In this document: one piece after another, positions 26,790 through 36,485 of the stretch | How positions within the stretch are numbered: the first letter of the stretch is position 1 | Layout of the letters: each line of letters begins with the position of its first letter | Assembly: GCF_900109575.1 (NCBI RefSeq) | Contig: NZ_FOAF01000002.1 | Span: forward strand, 1-64,000 | From: Olivibacter domesticus | GTDB taxonomy: Bacteria; Bacteroidota; Bacteroidia; Sphingobacteriales; Sphingobacteriaceae | Direction: 5' to 3' | Length of the DNA stretch: 64,000 nucleotides | Translations under genes and position numbers: made by a program | The notes under the pieces: model-generated | What the model saw: only the letters and a program-made list of their open reading frames with translations | The model's database searches: none | What the model was told of the DNA's origin: nothing

Positions 26790-27932
26790 ATGGAAAAAGA
26801 TTTTTATGGTGATTTACGATTAGGCATTCTTGGTGGAGGTCAGCTTGGACGTATGCTTATACAGGAAGCCATTAATTTAAATGTAAGTATATCTATTTTA
26901 GATCCTGATGCTGATGCACCTTGCAAAAAATTGTGCGACAAATTTGAAGTAGGATCTTTGAGCGATTTTGAGACCGTCTATAAATTTGGTAAGCAGGTAG
27001 ACATGCTTACCATTGAAATCGAAAAAGTGAACGTCGACGCACTGGAAAAGTTAGAGGAAGAAGGTGTCATCGTTTTTCCACAAGCCCGTGTAATACGCTT
27101 AATACAAGATAAAGGCTTGCAAAAACAATTCTTTAAACAAAATGACATTCCGACAGCACCTTTTCAGCTTTTCTCTTCAAGAGATAACTTAAAAGAATGT
27201 TTAATACCGTTTCCTTATATTCAGAAATTAAGAAAAGATGGCTACGACGGTAAAGGTGTGTATAAAGTGGTTAGTGAAACCGATCTCGCAGATGCTTTTG
27301 ATGCTCCATCTTTAACAGAGCAATGGATAGATTTTGAAAAAGAAATTGCTGTGATTGTTGCTAGAAATGATAATGGAGAAGTTTCTGCATTTCCACTAGT
27401 TGAAATGGAATTTAATCCGGCGGCAAATTTGGTTGAATTTTTAATCTCACCATCAACGCTGCCTTTTGAAATTCAGCAACGAGCTGAACAATTAGCTATT
27501 AAAATTGCTGAAGACCTGCAGATAGTAGGATTACTCGCTGTGGAGATGTTTTTAACCAAGGAGAATGAAATTTTAGTAAATGAGCTTGCTCCACGTCCTC
27601 ACAACAGTGGTCATCATACCATAGAAGGAAATCTCACATCACAGTTTAGTCAACATTTAAGGGCTATTTTTAACCTACCACTTGGTAACAGTAGTGCACG
27701 CAGCAATGCTGTAATGATTAATCTACTAGGCGATAAATCCTATGAAGGACTTGCAGTTTATGAAGGCCTTGAAGAAATAATGGCTGAGGAAGGTGTATAT
27801 GTACATTTGTACGGAAAGAAATTCACAAAACCTTTTCGTAAAATGGGACATGTAACGGTAATCAATGAGGATCGCGAAAAGGCTATTGAATTGGCAAGGA
27901 AAGTTCAAAACACTATTAAGGTAATTGCATAA
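26790..27932 (+). CDS. purK: 5-(carboxyamino)imidazole ribonucleotide synthase
   Basis: A 380-residue ATP-grasp enzyme that makes N5-CAIR from AIR, ATP and bicarbonate in purine synthesis. The N-terminal nucleotide fold starts [13 protein letters not shown]; the ATP-grasp region has [18 protein letters not shown] and the metal-binding [14 protein letters not shown]. Length is normal. It starts 40 nt after nuoB and leads into purE 14 nt downstream, so the pair is cotranscribed. Confidence 0.97.
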   Translation: MEKDFYGDLRLGILGGGQLGRMLIQEAINLNVSISILDPDADAPCKKLCDKFEVGSLSDFETVYKFGKQVDMLTIEIEKVNVDALEKLEEEGVIVFPQARVIRLIQDKGLQKQFFKQNDIPTAPFQLFSSRDNLKECLIPFPYIQKLRKDGYDGKGVYKVVSETDLADAFDAPSLTEQWIDFEKEIAVIVARNDNGEVSAFPLVEMEFNPAANLVEFLISPSTLPFEIQQRAEQLAIKIAEDLQIVGLLAVEMFLTKENEILVNELAPRPHNSGHHTIEGNLTSQFSQHLRAIFNLPLGNSSARSNAVMINLLGDKSYEGLAVYEGLEEIMAEEGVYVHLYGKKFTKPFRKMGHVTVINEDREKAIELARKVQNTIKVIA

Positions 27933-27946
27933 ATAAGATAAACATC

Positions 27947-28459
27947 ATGACACAAACTGGTCAACATCCTTCGGTAGGCATTATAATGGGAAGTAAATCG
28001 GATCTTCCGATTATGGAAGATGCAATCAAAATTTTGAAAGAGCTGGGGGTGAATACCGAAGTTTCCATCGTTTCTGCCCACAGAACTCCTGAACGTATGT
28101 TTGATTATGCAAAAAATGCAGCTTCCCGAGGTCTTAAAGTCATTATTGCTGGTGCGGGAGGGGCAGCCCACTTACCTGGTATGGTGGCATCTATTACGCA
28201 CTTACCAGTAATTGGAGTACCGGTAAAATCCTCTAATTCTATTGACGGTTGGGATTCTATTTTGTCTATTCTTCAAATGCCCAATGGGATACCTGTAGCT
28301 ACTGTAGCTTTAAATGCTGCAAAAAACGCAGGTTTGCTAGCTGCTCAAATATTAGCTACTGCAGATGAGCAGTTAGCCCAAAATGTACTGAATTTTAAAC
28401 AAGAATTAAAGATAAAAATTGAAGAGACTGCCGCTGAAGTTGAAAAAATGACCTTCTAG
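27947..28459 (+). CDS. purE: N5-carboxyaminoimidazole ribonucleotide mutase
   Basis: A 170-residue class I PurE that converts N5-CAIR to CAIR. Signatures are [15 protein letters not shown] near residue 13, the SAHRTPERM loop with the catalytic histidine, and [13 protein letters not shown]. Partner of the upstream purK. Confidence 0.97.
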   Translation: MTQTGQHPSVGIIMGSKSDLPIMEDAIKILKELGVNTEVSIVSAHRTPERMFDYAKNAASRGLKVIIAGAGGAAHLPGMVASITHLPVIGVPVKSSNSIDGWDSILSILQMPNGIPVATVALNAAKNAGLLAAQILATADEQLAQNVLNFKQELKIKIEETAAEVEKMTF

Positions 28460-28530
28460 CTAGCTAATTTAGCTCTTTATCTAACAAATCTATTTTTCTA
28501 TTGTTCCAAGATTATAAGGAAAATAGTTTT

Positions 28531-29307
28531 ATGAACAAACTCAAAGATAAAGTAGCACTTATTACAGGTTCCGATTCAGGAATTGGAAGAGCGATTGCGG
28601 AAGCGTTTGCCAAAGAAGGGGCGCATGTAATTATCACGTATCATTCAGATAAAGAAAGTGCACAAAAAGCAGAAAAAAGGCTTAAAAAAGAAAATATAAA
28701 AACGGCTGTTTATCAATTAGATGTTAGCGATGAGGACAGTGTTCACAACGTTTTCAGCAGTGCTTATAAACATTTTGGAAAAATCGACATATTGGTAAGC
28801 AATGCAGGTGTAAATGGAAGTAACATCCCCGTGATGGAAATGGAAACCGCTACTTTTGATAAATGTATCAAAACAAATTTATATGGTGCATTTTATTGCT
28901 GTCGGCAATTTATTCAGCTACGAAAGAATAAATTAGCTGGAGCAAAGATTATTATCGTTAGTTCTATTCATGAAGAGGTATGCAATCCGGGCAATGCAGA
29001 TTATAACGCGTCGAAAGGCGGAGTTAAAAATTTCAGTAAAAGCTTGGCCCTAGAGCTTGCTGCTAGGGGTGTATGCGTCAACAATATTGCTCCCGGAATG
29101 ATTCTTACACCGATGAATCAGGAAGCCGTGAACAGTGAAAAAATACGGAAGGATAAAGAAAAGCACATTCCGTTAAAGCGCGCAGGTAAACCTGAAGAAC
29201 TTGGGCCTTTGGCTGTTTATCTCGCTTCCGGTGATAGTGATTACGTGACTGGAACAACGTTCACCATTGATGGCGGATTAAGTATAAACTTAGGTCAAGG
29301 GGCCTAA
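28531..29307 (+). CDS. Short-chain dehydrogenase/reductase
   Basis: A 258-residue classical SDR. The NAD(P) loop is GSDSGIGRAIAEA near residue 13, NAGV is in the middle and the catalytic YNASK tyrosine/lysine is near 155-160. It resembles the glucose 1-dehydrogenase-like subgroup, but the substrate cannot be set. I chose ATG 28531, preceded by an AAGGA at good spacing, rather than the in-frame TTG at 28501. There is no obvious operon partner; it lies between purE and mnmA. Confidence 0.9.
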   Translation: MNKLKDKVALITGSDSGIGRAIAEAFAKEGAHVIITYHSDKESAQKAEKRLKKENIKTAVYQLDVSDEDSVHNVFSSAYKHFGKIDILVSNAGVNGSNIPVMEMETATFDKCIKTNLYGAFYCCRQFIQLRKNKLAGAKIIIVSSIHEEVCNPGNADYNASKGGVKNFSKSLALELAARGVCVNNIAPGMILTPMNQEAVNSEKIRKDKEKHIPLKRAGKPEELGPLAVYLASGDSDYVTGTTFTIDGGLSINLGQGA

Positions 29308-29365
29308 TTAACTCCATATTACATTGTATTGACTTCCGGTTAACATGCATTCTAAAAAATAGACG

Positions 29366-29373
29366 TATCTTTG
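29366..29373 (+). promoter_or_regulatory. -7 box of mnmA
   Basis: TATCTTTG, an exact TAnnTTTG match, 18 nt before the mnmA ATG; the leader would be about 12 nt. Confidence 0.5.
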
Positions 29374-29391
29374 CGCTTTATTTTAGCAAAT

Positions 29392-30480
29392 ATGAGCAAG
29401 CACGGTCGAATTTTAGTTGCAATGAGTGGCGGGGTGGATAGTTCCGTTGCTGCAGTTATGCTTCACGAGCAAGGATACGAAGTTATTGGTTTAACCATGA
29501 AAACATGGGATTACGCTTCTTCCGGTGGTTCATCAAAAGAAACAGGCTGCTGTAGCTTAGATAGCATTAACGATGCGCGCGCTTTGGCTGTAGGTTACGG
29601 ATTCCCGCATTATATACTTGATATCAGAAATGAATTTGGAGATTTTGTAATAGACAACTTCGTTGATGAGTATTTAGCCGGTCGTACACCCAATCCCTGT
29701 GTGTTATGTAATACCCATATTAAATGGGAAGCACTATTAAAGCGTGCGGATAAATTAGATTGTGAATTCATCGCGACAGGTCATTATGCAAATATACGTT
29801 TGGAAGAAAACGGCAGACATGTCATTTCTAAAGGAAAAGATGAGCATAAAGATCAATCTTACGTTCTGTGGGGAGTATCTCAAAAAAATCTTGCTAGAAC
29901 GAGATTCCCACTAGGAAGTTTTACGAAAGCCGAAATCAGACAGATGGCATTTGATATGGGGCAAATGGAACTCGCCAACAAATCTGAGAGTTATGAGATT
30001 TGTTTTGTTCCTGACAATGATTACCGCTCTTTCTTGAGACATAAAGTGGAAGACATCGATGAACGGATTGGCCCTGGAAATTTTATTTTGACAGATGGAA
30101 CTGTGGTTGGCAAACATGCAGGCTATCCTTATTATACCATAGGCCAGCGTAAAGGGCTAGGTATCGCATTAGGAAGACCTGTTTTTGTGACCAGGATCTT
30201 AGCAGAGAGCAACACTGTTATATTGGGTTCGGAAGAAGAATTGGAAAAAGATACAGCGTATGTTAAAAATTACAATTTGGTTAAATATGAAAGCTTAGAA
30301 CATTCCATTGAAGCTGTTACCAAAATACGATACAAAGATGCAGGCATGATAAGTAATATAATCGAGGAAAACAACCTTATTAAAGTAGACTTTCATCACC
30401 ATGTTAAAGGTATCGCACCTGGTCAGTCGGCCGTCTTCTATGAAGGCAGTGATTTACTTGGTGGAGGCTTCCTAATGTAA
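29392..30480 (+). CDS. mnmA: tRNA-specific 2-thiouridylase
   Basis: A 362-residue enzyme that thiolates U34 of tRNAs for Lys, Glu and Gln. The PP-loop SGGVDSS is at residues 12-18; the catalytic cysteines are in TPNPCVLCN near 103 and SYEICFVPD near 204. GQRKGLGIA follows. An upstream in-frame TTG at 29371 overlaps the -7 box, so ATG 29392 is the start. Complete length. Confidence 0.96.
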   Translation: MSKHGRILVAMSGGVDSSVAAVMLHEQGYEVIGLTMKTWDYASSGGSSKETGCCSLDSINDARALAVGYGFPHYILDIRNEFGDFVIDNFVDEYLAGRTPNPCVLCNTHIKWEALLKRADKLDCEFIATGHYANIRLEENGRHVISKGKDEHKDQSYVLWGVSQKNLARTRFPLGSFTKAEIRQMAFDMGQMELANKSESYEICFVPDNDYRSFLRHKVEDIDERIGPGNFILTDGTVVGKHAGYPYYTIGQRKGLGIALGRPVFVTRILAESNTVILGSEEELEKDTAYVKNYNLVKYESLEHSIEAVTKIRYKDAGMISNIIEENNLIKVDFHHHVKGIAPGQSAVFYEGSDLLGGGFLM

Positions 30481-30554
30481 ATTTTAATGAAATTCTAATA
30501 TCGAATGTAAAAAAGATAAAGTTTCAATACTTACATTTGAAATACTAAAATGGT

Positions 30555-30587
30555 AGCCGAAGACGTATGCTTCGGCTTATTTTTTAT
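30555..30587 (+). terminator. Terminator of mnmA
   Basis: AGCCGAAG (30555-30562) pairs with CTTCGGCT (30570-30577), then a T-rich run. Confidence 0.85.
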
Positions 30588-30654
30588 CAAAAAAGACTTG
30601 GGGTTTGCTAAAACATGAATAAATCCCTTTATTTGCAGAAATCAAAGATACTGA

Positions 30655-33018
30655 ATGGCAAAGAACTTATTAATTGTAGAATCACCGGCAAAGGCAAAAA
30701 CAATAGAAGGATATTTAGGAAAGGATTTTTTAGTAAAATCAAGTTACGGACATATCCGAGATTTAGTTAAAACTGATGACGCTATTGATACCACAAACAA
30801 TTTTAAACAAAAGTATGAGGTGCCAGCAGATAAAAAAGCAGTTGTAAGCGAACTAAAAAAACTTGCAAAAGCTGCAGAGACAGTATGGTTAGCATCTGAT
30901 GAGGACCGGGAAGGAGAAGCTATATCCTGGCATTTATATGAGACTTTAAATTTGAGTGACCAAAGCACCAAACGTATTGTTTTTCATGAGATTACTAAGC
31001 CTGCCATATTAAAAGCCATTGAACAGCCTCGTAAAATTGATTTTAATTTGGTAAATGCACAGCAAGCTAGGCGTGTACTCGATAGGCTTGTTGGTTTTGA
31101 GTTATCGCCAGTTCTATGGAAAAAAGTAAAACCTTCTTTGTCTGCCGGACGCGTGCAGTCAGTCGCCGTAAGACTACTGGTAGACAGGGAGCGTGAAATA
31201 ATTAAATTTGCCCCTGAAGCAGCCTTTCGTCTAGTAGCCATATTTTATACCGGCGAAAAAAAAGAGTTATTTAAAGCAGAACTATCACAACGTTTTGCAA
31301 ATATAGCAGATGCTGAGAGGTTCTTAAACGATTGTATAAGTGCAACTTACGAAGTAAAAAGTTTAGAGACAAAACCAAGTAAACGTAATCCGGCTGCACC
31401 TTTTACAACTTCTACGCTCCAACAGGAAGCAAGTCGGAAACTGGGTTTTTCTGTAGCACGTACTATGACAATAGCACAACGTTTATATGAATCGGGAAAG
31501 ATTACTTATATGCGTACGGATTCTGTAAATCTAAGCGAAACTGCTCTGGTTACTGCCGAAAAAGAGATAAATACTGCTTATGGCCAAAAATACTACAAGA
31601 AAAGACAATATAAAACAAAGTCGGCAGGAGCTCAGGAAGCACACGAAGCCATTCGTCCTACGTATTTTGATCAGCATTCGATAGAAGGCGATTCTTCGGA
31701 ACGCCGTTTATATGAACTGATCTGGAAACGTGCCATCGCCTCCCAGATGAGCGAAGCTGAATTTGAAAAAACCACGGCGAAAATCAATATTTCCACGCGC
31801 ACCGAAGAATTCGTCGCAAATGGAGAGGTTATGAAATTTGACGGTTTTTTAAAAGTATATTTCGAATCAACCGATGAAGAACAAGATATAAATATTGACG
31901 AATCTGGTGACAACTCTTTACTTCCACCCCTTCAAAGCGGTCAAAAATTGGGACTTAAAGAAATGGTTGCAACCGAACGTTATAGCAGGCCGCCTGCCAG
32001 ATATACAGAAGCTAGTTTGGTTAAAAAACTTGAAGAGTTAGGGATTGGGCGACCATCAACTTATGCCCCAACTATTTCAACCATACAAAATAGAGGGTAC
32101 GTTGTAAAGGAGGATAGAGATGGTAAACAACGTACATACCGCGTACTGAAGTTAAATGCAGGAAATGTTACTACTGAAAAGAAAACTGAAATTACAGGCG
32201 CTGAAAAGTCCAAACTCTTCCCTACAGATATAGGTATTTTAGTAAATGACTTTCTTGTAGAACATTTTAAAGATATCGTTGACTTTAACTTTACAGCTAT
32301 TGTTGAAAAAGAATTTGATGAGATAGCTAATGGGTTAAAAGAATGGACGGCAATGCTTCATAACTTTTATGGCCCGTTCCATACAGAGGTTACAAATACA
32401 ATTGAAAATGCTGACAGGGCAAGTAGCGAACGTTTACTAGGAAAGGACCCACAAACCGGGAAGCAAATAAGTGTTAGGATTGGCCGCTTTGGTCCGCTTG
32501 TTCAAATTGGATCGTCTGACGATGAGGAGAAACCTCAATTTGCTAGTCTTCGGGCGGGGCAAATGATAGAAACCATTACTTTAGAAGAAGCGCTAGAATT
32601 ATTTAAACTACCAAAAAAAGTAGGTAGTTATGAGGATAAAGACATGAGTGTTGCTATTGGTAGATTTGGACCATATATTAGACATAATAATGATTTCTAT
32701 TCACTTCCGAAAGGTTTGGATCCTATGGATGTTAATGAAGAGCAAGCTGTTGAAATTATAGAGCTAAAAAGGAAGAAGGATATCGAAAAAATAATTAAAA
32801 CTTTTGACGAGAATCCTGATGCTCGAATTGAGCAGGGTCGCTGGGGTCCGTTCATCCGTTTTGGCAAACAGAATATTAAGATCCCAAAAAATAAAGAGGC
32901 GGGAACTATTACCTATGAAGAAGTTTTAGCACTAGCAGAAGCCGATAGTAAAACTTCCGGCGCTACTAAAAAGAAGAATACAGCAAGGGGTAAAACAACC
33001 AAAACAAAAAAGAGTTAA
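30655..33018 (+). CDS. topA: DNA topoisomerase I (type IA)
   Basis: A 787-residue enzyme that relaxes negative supercoils. The Toprim domain starts at LLIVESPAKAKTIEGYLG with DEDREGEA near residue 83; the catalytic tyrosine is Tyr285 in ITYMRTDS; SAGRVQSVAVRLLVDRE follows the fold. After the core come short C-terminal repeats (KQISVRIGRFGPLVQIG, VAIGRFGPYIRH, RWGPFIRFG) instead of the zinc ribbons of E. coli, and a lysine-rich tail. It is probably cotranscribed with the next small gene, 22 nt away. Confidence 0.97.
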   Translation: MAKNLLIVESPAKAKTIEGYLGKDFLVKSSYGHIRDLVKTDDAIDTTNNFKQKYEVPADKKAVVSELKKLAKAAETVWLASDEDREGEAISWHLYETLNLSDQSTKRIVFHEITKPAILKAIEQPRKIDFNLVNAQQARRVLDRLVGFELSPVLWKKVKPSLSAGRVQSVAVRLLVDREREIIKFAPEAAFRLVAIFYTGEKKELFKAELSQRFANIADAERFLNDCISATYEVKSLETKPSKRNPAAPFTTSTLQQEASRKLGFSVARTMTIAQRLYESGKITYMRTDSVNLSETALVTAEKEINTAYGQKYYKKRQYKTKSAGAQEAHEAIRPTYFDQHSIEGDSSERRLYELIWKRAIASQMSEAEFEKTTAKINISTRTEEFVANGEVMKFDGFLKVYFESTDEEQDINIDESGDNSLLPPLQSGQKLGLKEMVATERYSRPPARYTEASLVKKLEELGIGRPSTYAPTISTIQNRGYVVKEDRDGKQRTYRVLKLNAGNVTTEKKTEITGAEKSKLFPTDIGILVNDFLVEHFKDIVDFNFTAIVEKEFDEIANGLKEWTAMLHNFYGPFHTEVTNTIENADRASSERLLGKDPQTGKQISVRIGRFGPLVQIGSSDDEEKPQFASLRAGQMIETITLEEALELFKLPKKVGSYEDKDMSVAIGRFGPYIRHNNDFYSLPKGLDPMDVNEEQAVEIIELKRKKDIEKIIKTFDENPDARIEQGRWGPFIRFGKQNIKIPKNKEAGTITYEEVLALAEADSKTSGATKKKNTARGKTTKTKKS

Positions 33019-33040
33019 TATATCGGAAAAATAATTTTCT

Positions 33041-33448
33041 ATGAAAAAAGACCTTCCGCCAAATATTGTAGAGGATATTTACATTGCAATTGTGCTGGAA
33101 AGTGCCTCACCTGACAGCAAACAATGGAATGTTTATCTTATCAATCAGAAAGACGAACAAATAGAAAATGTATTGATAAGTAGCAAAGGTTATGGAATAA
33201 AAAATGATAAGGAGGTTAAGACTTCTGTTTTGAGGCATTTTCTTGGCAATGTACTTGCAAAGGGATTTACCGTAGTGGAAGCTATAGATGAACAGGTTTT
33301 TGGTTTGACAAACGAATATCTTTTAAGCTATTATATCGGCAAAACAATTTACGACAAAAAGTACATTTTCCTTCCCGAAAGTATAGTTGACTCCAATCTT
33401 ATAAGAGTACCCATTCTTAATAAGCCTGGGATATTGATTGGAATATAG
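33041..33448 (+). CDS. Conserved protein of unknown function (135 aa)
   Basis: A soluble 135-residue protein with no signal, membrane helix or recognised motif. Sequence is mixed alpha/beta (EDIYIAIVLES, WNVYLINQKDEQIENVLISSKGYG). It follows topA by 22 nt and ends at a strong terminator, so it belongs to the topA transcript. I do not recognise the family and assign no function. Confidence 0.7.
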   Translation: MKKDLPPNIVEDIYIAIVLESASPDSKQWNVYLINQKDEQIENVLISSKGYGIKNDKEVKTSVLRHFLGNVLAKGFTVVEAIDEQVFGLTNEYLLSYYIGKTIYDKKYIFLPESIVDSNLIRVPILNKPGILIGI

Positions 33449-33452
33449 TTAA

Positions 33453-33490
33453 AAAAAGAGAGGAGCACTAATCTATACTCCTCTCTTTTT
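33453..33490. terminator. Bidirectional terminator between the topA unit and lysA
   Basis: AAAAAGAGAGGAG (33453-33465) pairs over 13 bp with CTCCTCTCTTTTT (33478-33490); the A and T ends serve both strands. Confidence 0.85.
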
Positions 33491-33507
33491 AATTCAATTG
33501 AATAAAA

Positions 33508-34683
33508 TCACTGTATCTCATCATTATATACATAGCGAATTTCATCTCTTAGGTTATATTTTGAAGCCATAACTTCGCCATAGGCTCCGGCCGTACGTAT
33601 AGCTATCATATCTCCCCGATGCGACACAGGTAGTTCAACTTCTTTCCCAAAGCAATCCGTGCTTTCACAAATAGGCCCCACCACGTCATAATGTACCAGC
33701 TCCTTCTCATGCATTTCAATTTCGCTTCCACTTAGGTGTTCGATTTTATGATACGCTTGATATAGAGCCGGCCGCATGAGTTCAGTCATTCCTGCGTCCA
33801 GGATAAGAAAATTTTTCTTTATACCATTTTTAACATACAATACACGGCTTATTAAACTTCCACATTGTGACACCAATGCCCTTCCAAGTTCAAAATGCAC
33901 TTCTTGATCACCCTTTCTTTCCAAGAATTTATTAAATATTTCAAAATAGCGCCTGAAGTCAACTATTGGTTCTCCATCTGGATTTGTGTAGTCTACCCCC
34001 AAACCACCACCAACGTTTAGCACCTTTAAGCGATATCCACGTTCATCAAACCAATTATTGAATTCATTTACCTTCACACATAAACTTTTGAAAACATTCA
34101 TGTCCACGATCTGAGATCCAACATGAAAATGAAGCCCTATTAACTCTAAAGAAGGGTATTTTTTTATCAGCTCCAAGCAATCGTTCAACTCCCAGGTTTT
34201 TATACCAAATTTATTTTCATCCAGACCTGTTGTTATATATTTATGCGTTTGAGCGTCAACATTTGGATTGATCCGCAAAGCCACTTTAGCAATCTTGTTC
34301 TTTTTTTGTGCAAGGCCGCCAATTATTTCAAGTTCTTGTACAGACTCTACATTAAAAGCAAAAATATCGTGTTCAAGTGCACTTAATATCTCCTTATCTG
34401 ACTTCCCTACCCCTGCAAAAACAATCATGTTCCGGTCAAATCCTATTTCGATCGCTTTAAGAACTTCATTACCACTTACACAATCCGCTCCAATGCCTGA
34501 TTGTTGAATAGTTTTTAGTACTCTATCATTAAAATTTGCCTTTAAAGCATAATGTACATGAAAACCATGTACCTGGGCCTCTTTTAGAGCTTCATTTAAC
34601 GTAGCCCTGAGCAAATCTAAATCATAATAATAAAAAGGTGTTTCCTTCTGCTCGAAAGCAGCTATAATATTTTTATTGAACAT
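33508..34683 (-). CDS. lysA: Diaminopimelate decarboxylase
   Basis: A 391-residue PLP enzyme that makes lysine from meso-diaminopimelate. The PLP lysine is Lys48 in HYALKANFN; GLHFHVGSQI and NVGGGLGVDY line the barrel; the C-terminal domain has VGPICESTDCF with the partner-site cysteine, and AGAYGEVMAS. It follows lysC with a nine-base gap, giving a two-gene lysine operon that joins the first and last steps of the pathway. Confidence 0.96.
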   Translation of the reverse strand: MFNKNIIAAFEQKETPFYYYDLDLLRATLNEALKEAQVHGFHVHYALKANFNDRVLKTIQQSGIGADCVSGNEVLKAIEIGFDRNMIVFAGVGKSDKEILSALEHDIFAFNVESVQELEIIGGLAQKKNKIAKVALRINPNVDAQTHKYITTGLDENKFGIKTWELNDCLELIKKYPSLELIGLHFHVGSQIVDMNVFKSLCVKVNEFNNWFDERGYRLKVLNVGGGLGVDYTNPDGEPIVDFRRYFEIFNKFLERKGDQEVHFELGRALVSQCGSLISRVLYVKNGIKKNFLILDAGMTELMRPALYQAYHKIEHLSGSEIEMHEKELVHYDVVGPICESTDCFGKEVELPVSHRGDMIAIRTAGAYGEVMASKYNLRDEIRYVYNDEIQ

Positions 34684-34692
34684 TTGAAATAG

Positions 34693-36009
34693 TTAAAATA
34701 AGCGGTTATGCAATGAACGTAATACTTCAACCTTGTCTACAGCCTTTATTAAAAGCGAAATATTAAAATTACTTCCACCGTAAGAAATCATTCGCACAGG
34801 AATGTGTTTCACTGCATCCAGCACTCGTGATGCATAACCATGGGTATTTAAGCTAAAATCACCGACTACACAGACAATTGTTTGATCAACATCAATCTCT
34901 ACCGAACCAAAATCTTTCAATTCCCGTTCAATATCACCCAAAAACCGAGTATCGTCTATTGTTACCGAAACAGCCACCTCCGATGTAGTTATCATATCAA
35001 TAGGCGTTTTATAGCGTTCAAAGACCTCAAAGACTCTTCTGAGAAACCCGAATGCAAGCAACATCCGAGAAGAGTGAATGCGAATTGCTGTGATACCATC
35101 CTTTGCAGCGATCGATCTTACTTCACCTTTTGCCGCACCGTTCTCGCTGATAAGCGTGCCAGCAGCTTCTGGATCCATCGTGTTCAATAGCCGTACTGGA
35201 ATATTATATCTCTGCGCAGGAAATACACTTTGCGGATGTAATATTTTAGCGCCAAAGTAGGCTAATTCGGCCGCTTCATCAAAGGTTAAATGTGCTATAG
35301 GTTTAGTTCCTTTTACAATTCGGGGATCATTATTGTGCATGCCATCAATATCTGTCCAAATCTGAACTTCCTCTGCACGTATGGCAGCACCTATCAATGA
35401 AGCAGTATAATCGCTCCCTCCTCGTCTTAAATTATCAATTTCACCGAAAGCATTCCTACAAATATATCCTTGCGTAATAAATAAATTGTTGTCCGTTGCG
35501 GTCTTTAATAATCCGGTTAAATGCTCTCCTATATAATCTATTACCGGTTCATTGTCTTCATCTATTTTCATGAAATCCAATGCAGGCAACAGCTTAGATC
35601 TTACACCAATTTCGGTAAGATAAAAATGATATAAAGTTGTTGAAAGGAGCTCCCCTTGAGCAAGAATAATTTTCTCTTCAATAGGTGTAAACAACTCTTG
35701 AGCAAATGATTGTATAAAATTGAAATGGTATTCAATTAGCTCTTTACCATTGTTTTTTCCTTCAACCGTGGCAAAAAGATCATCAATAAACGCGTCGTAT
35801 TTTAAACGCAACCCCTTTATCAACGCTTCGGCCTTTTGTTTATCTCCTATAATAAAAGCTTGAGATATTTCAACTAATGCATTAGTTGTACCCGCAACTG
35901 CAGATAGAACCACGATTTGTTTTTCATCACCAGGTTGAATAATACTGAGCAAATTTTTGATACGTTCAGGATTTCCAACCGATGTTCCACCGAATTTTAA
36001 GATTTTCAT
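34693..36009 (-). CDS. lysC: Aspartate kinase
   Basis: A 438-residue kinase for the first step of the aspartate pathway. The N-terminus is MKILKFGGTSVGNPERIK, the kinase core has LRRGGSDYTASLIGAA and WTDIDGM, and two ACT-like regions in the last ~150 residues are the likely lysine-feedback site. I start it at ATG 36009, which puts the conserved KFGGTS at residues 5-10; the longer frame to 36060 only translates the repeated leader. The start codon lies in the first copy of an 85-bp tandem repeat. Confidence 0.95.
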   Translation of the reverse strand: MKILKFGGTSVGNPERIKNLLSIIQPGDEKQIVVLSAVAGTTNALVEISQAFIIGDKQKAEALIKGLRLKYDAFIDDLFATVEGKNNGKELIEYHFNFIQSFAQELFTPIEEKIILAQGELLSTTLYHFYLTEIGVRSKLLPALDFMKIDEDNEPVIDYIGEHLTGLLKTATDNNLFITQGYICRNAFGEIDNLRRGGSDYTASLIGAAIRAEEVQIWTDIDGMHNNDPRIVKGTKPIAHLTFDEAAELAYFGAKILHPQSVFPAQRYNIPVRLLNTMDPEAAGTLISENGAAKGEVRSIAAKDGITAIRIHSSRMLLAFGFLRRVFEVFERYKTPIDMITTSEVAVSVTIDDTRFLGDIERELKDFGSVEIDVDQTIVCVVGDFSLNTHGYASRVLDAVKHIPVRMISYGGSNFNISLLIKAVDKVEVLRSLHNRLF

Positions 36010-36214
36010 TAGAATAATTTGTTTTTTAATGGCAATGAAGCTATCATGAGCAATAATCACGATATTTGCAAGCGTTTACTCATGATGGTTTCATTAGAAT
36101 AATTTGTTTTTTAATGGCAATGAAGCTATCATGAGCAATAATCACGATATTTGCAGGCGTTTGCTCATGATGGTTTCATTAGAATAATTTGTTTTTTAAT
36201 GGCAAGAAGATATC
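36004..36214 (-). repeat. 85-bp tandem repeat (2.5 copies) over the lysC leader and start codon
   Basis: Copies start at 36004, 36089 and 36174; the third breaks off after about 40 bp. Copies 1 and 2 differ at two positions (36074 and 36081 region A/G changes). Read in the lysC direction, each unit holds TTATTCTAATGAAA, the ribosome-entry sequence and start codon, and an inverted repeat ATCATGAG...CTCATGAT. Extra copies therefore contain short upstream reading frames such as ATGAAACCATCATGA. Confidence 0.92.
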
Positions 36215-36485
36215 TTAAGTATCTTTAATCTGCCGACATTCATTTAAGCTCAAAGCTGCACTATATTACTTCTTATTTCTCTGCGTATTATACTTTATTG
36301 AAAAGTGAACCAAACATGCAAAAATAAAAAACAAAAGCCCGTATAAAAATTCATTTTACACGGGCGCCAAATATAGTTAAAAATTACTATATTGTTAATA
36401 TTGTTTTGTAAACATTAAAAATAAGACACCTCAACCTGACATTATTTTAAATTATTTCACCAATACAAATATTTTTTTAACTTTT
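36010..36485. other. Long region between ppx and lysC
   Basis: This 476-nt non-coding stretch holds the lysC leader repeats (36004-36214), a weakly supported minus-strand -7 box TATTTTTG at 36326-36319 that would give a ~300-nt lysC leader, and the ppk-ppx terminator (36321-36365). The remaining AT-rich sequence shows nothing I can name. Confidence 0.6.
36321..36365 (-). terminator. Terminator of the ppk1-ppx operon
   Basis: GCCCGT (36337-36342) pairs with ACGGGC (36360-36365), extended by an A/T inner stem. On the minus strand a TTTTGTTTTTTATTTTT tract follows. It lies ~120 nt after the ppx stop. Confidence 0.7.

Noticed and set aside
34800-36009. Lysine riboswitch upstream of lysC
   Set aside because: No conserved lysine-riboswitch core could be recognised in the leader; the only structure is the tandem repeat with its inverted motif.
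36004-36214. Possible CRISPR-like array
   Set aside because: The 85-bp units are contiguous with no spacers and no cas gene is near; they are a tandem duplication of the lysC leader.
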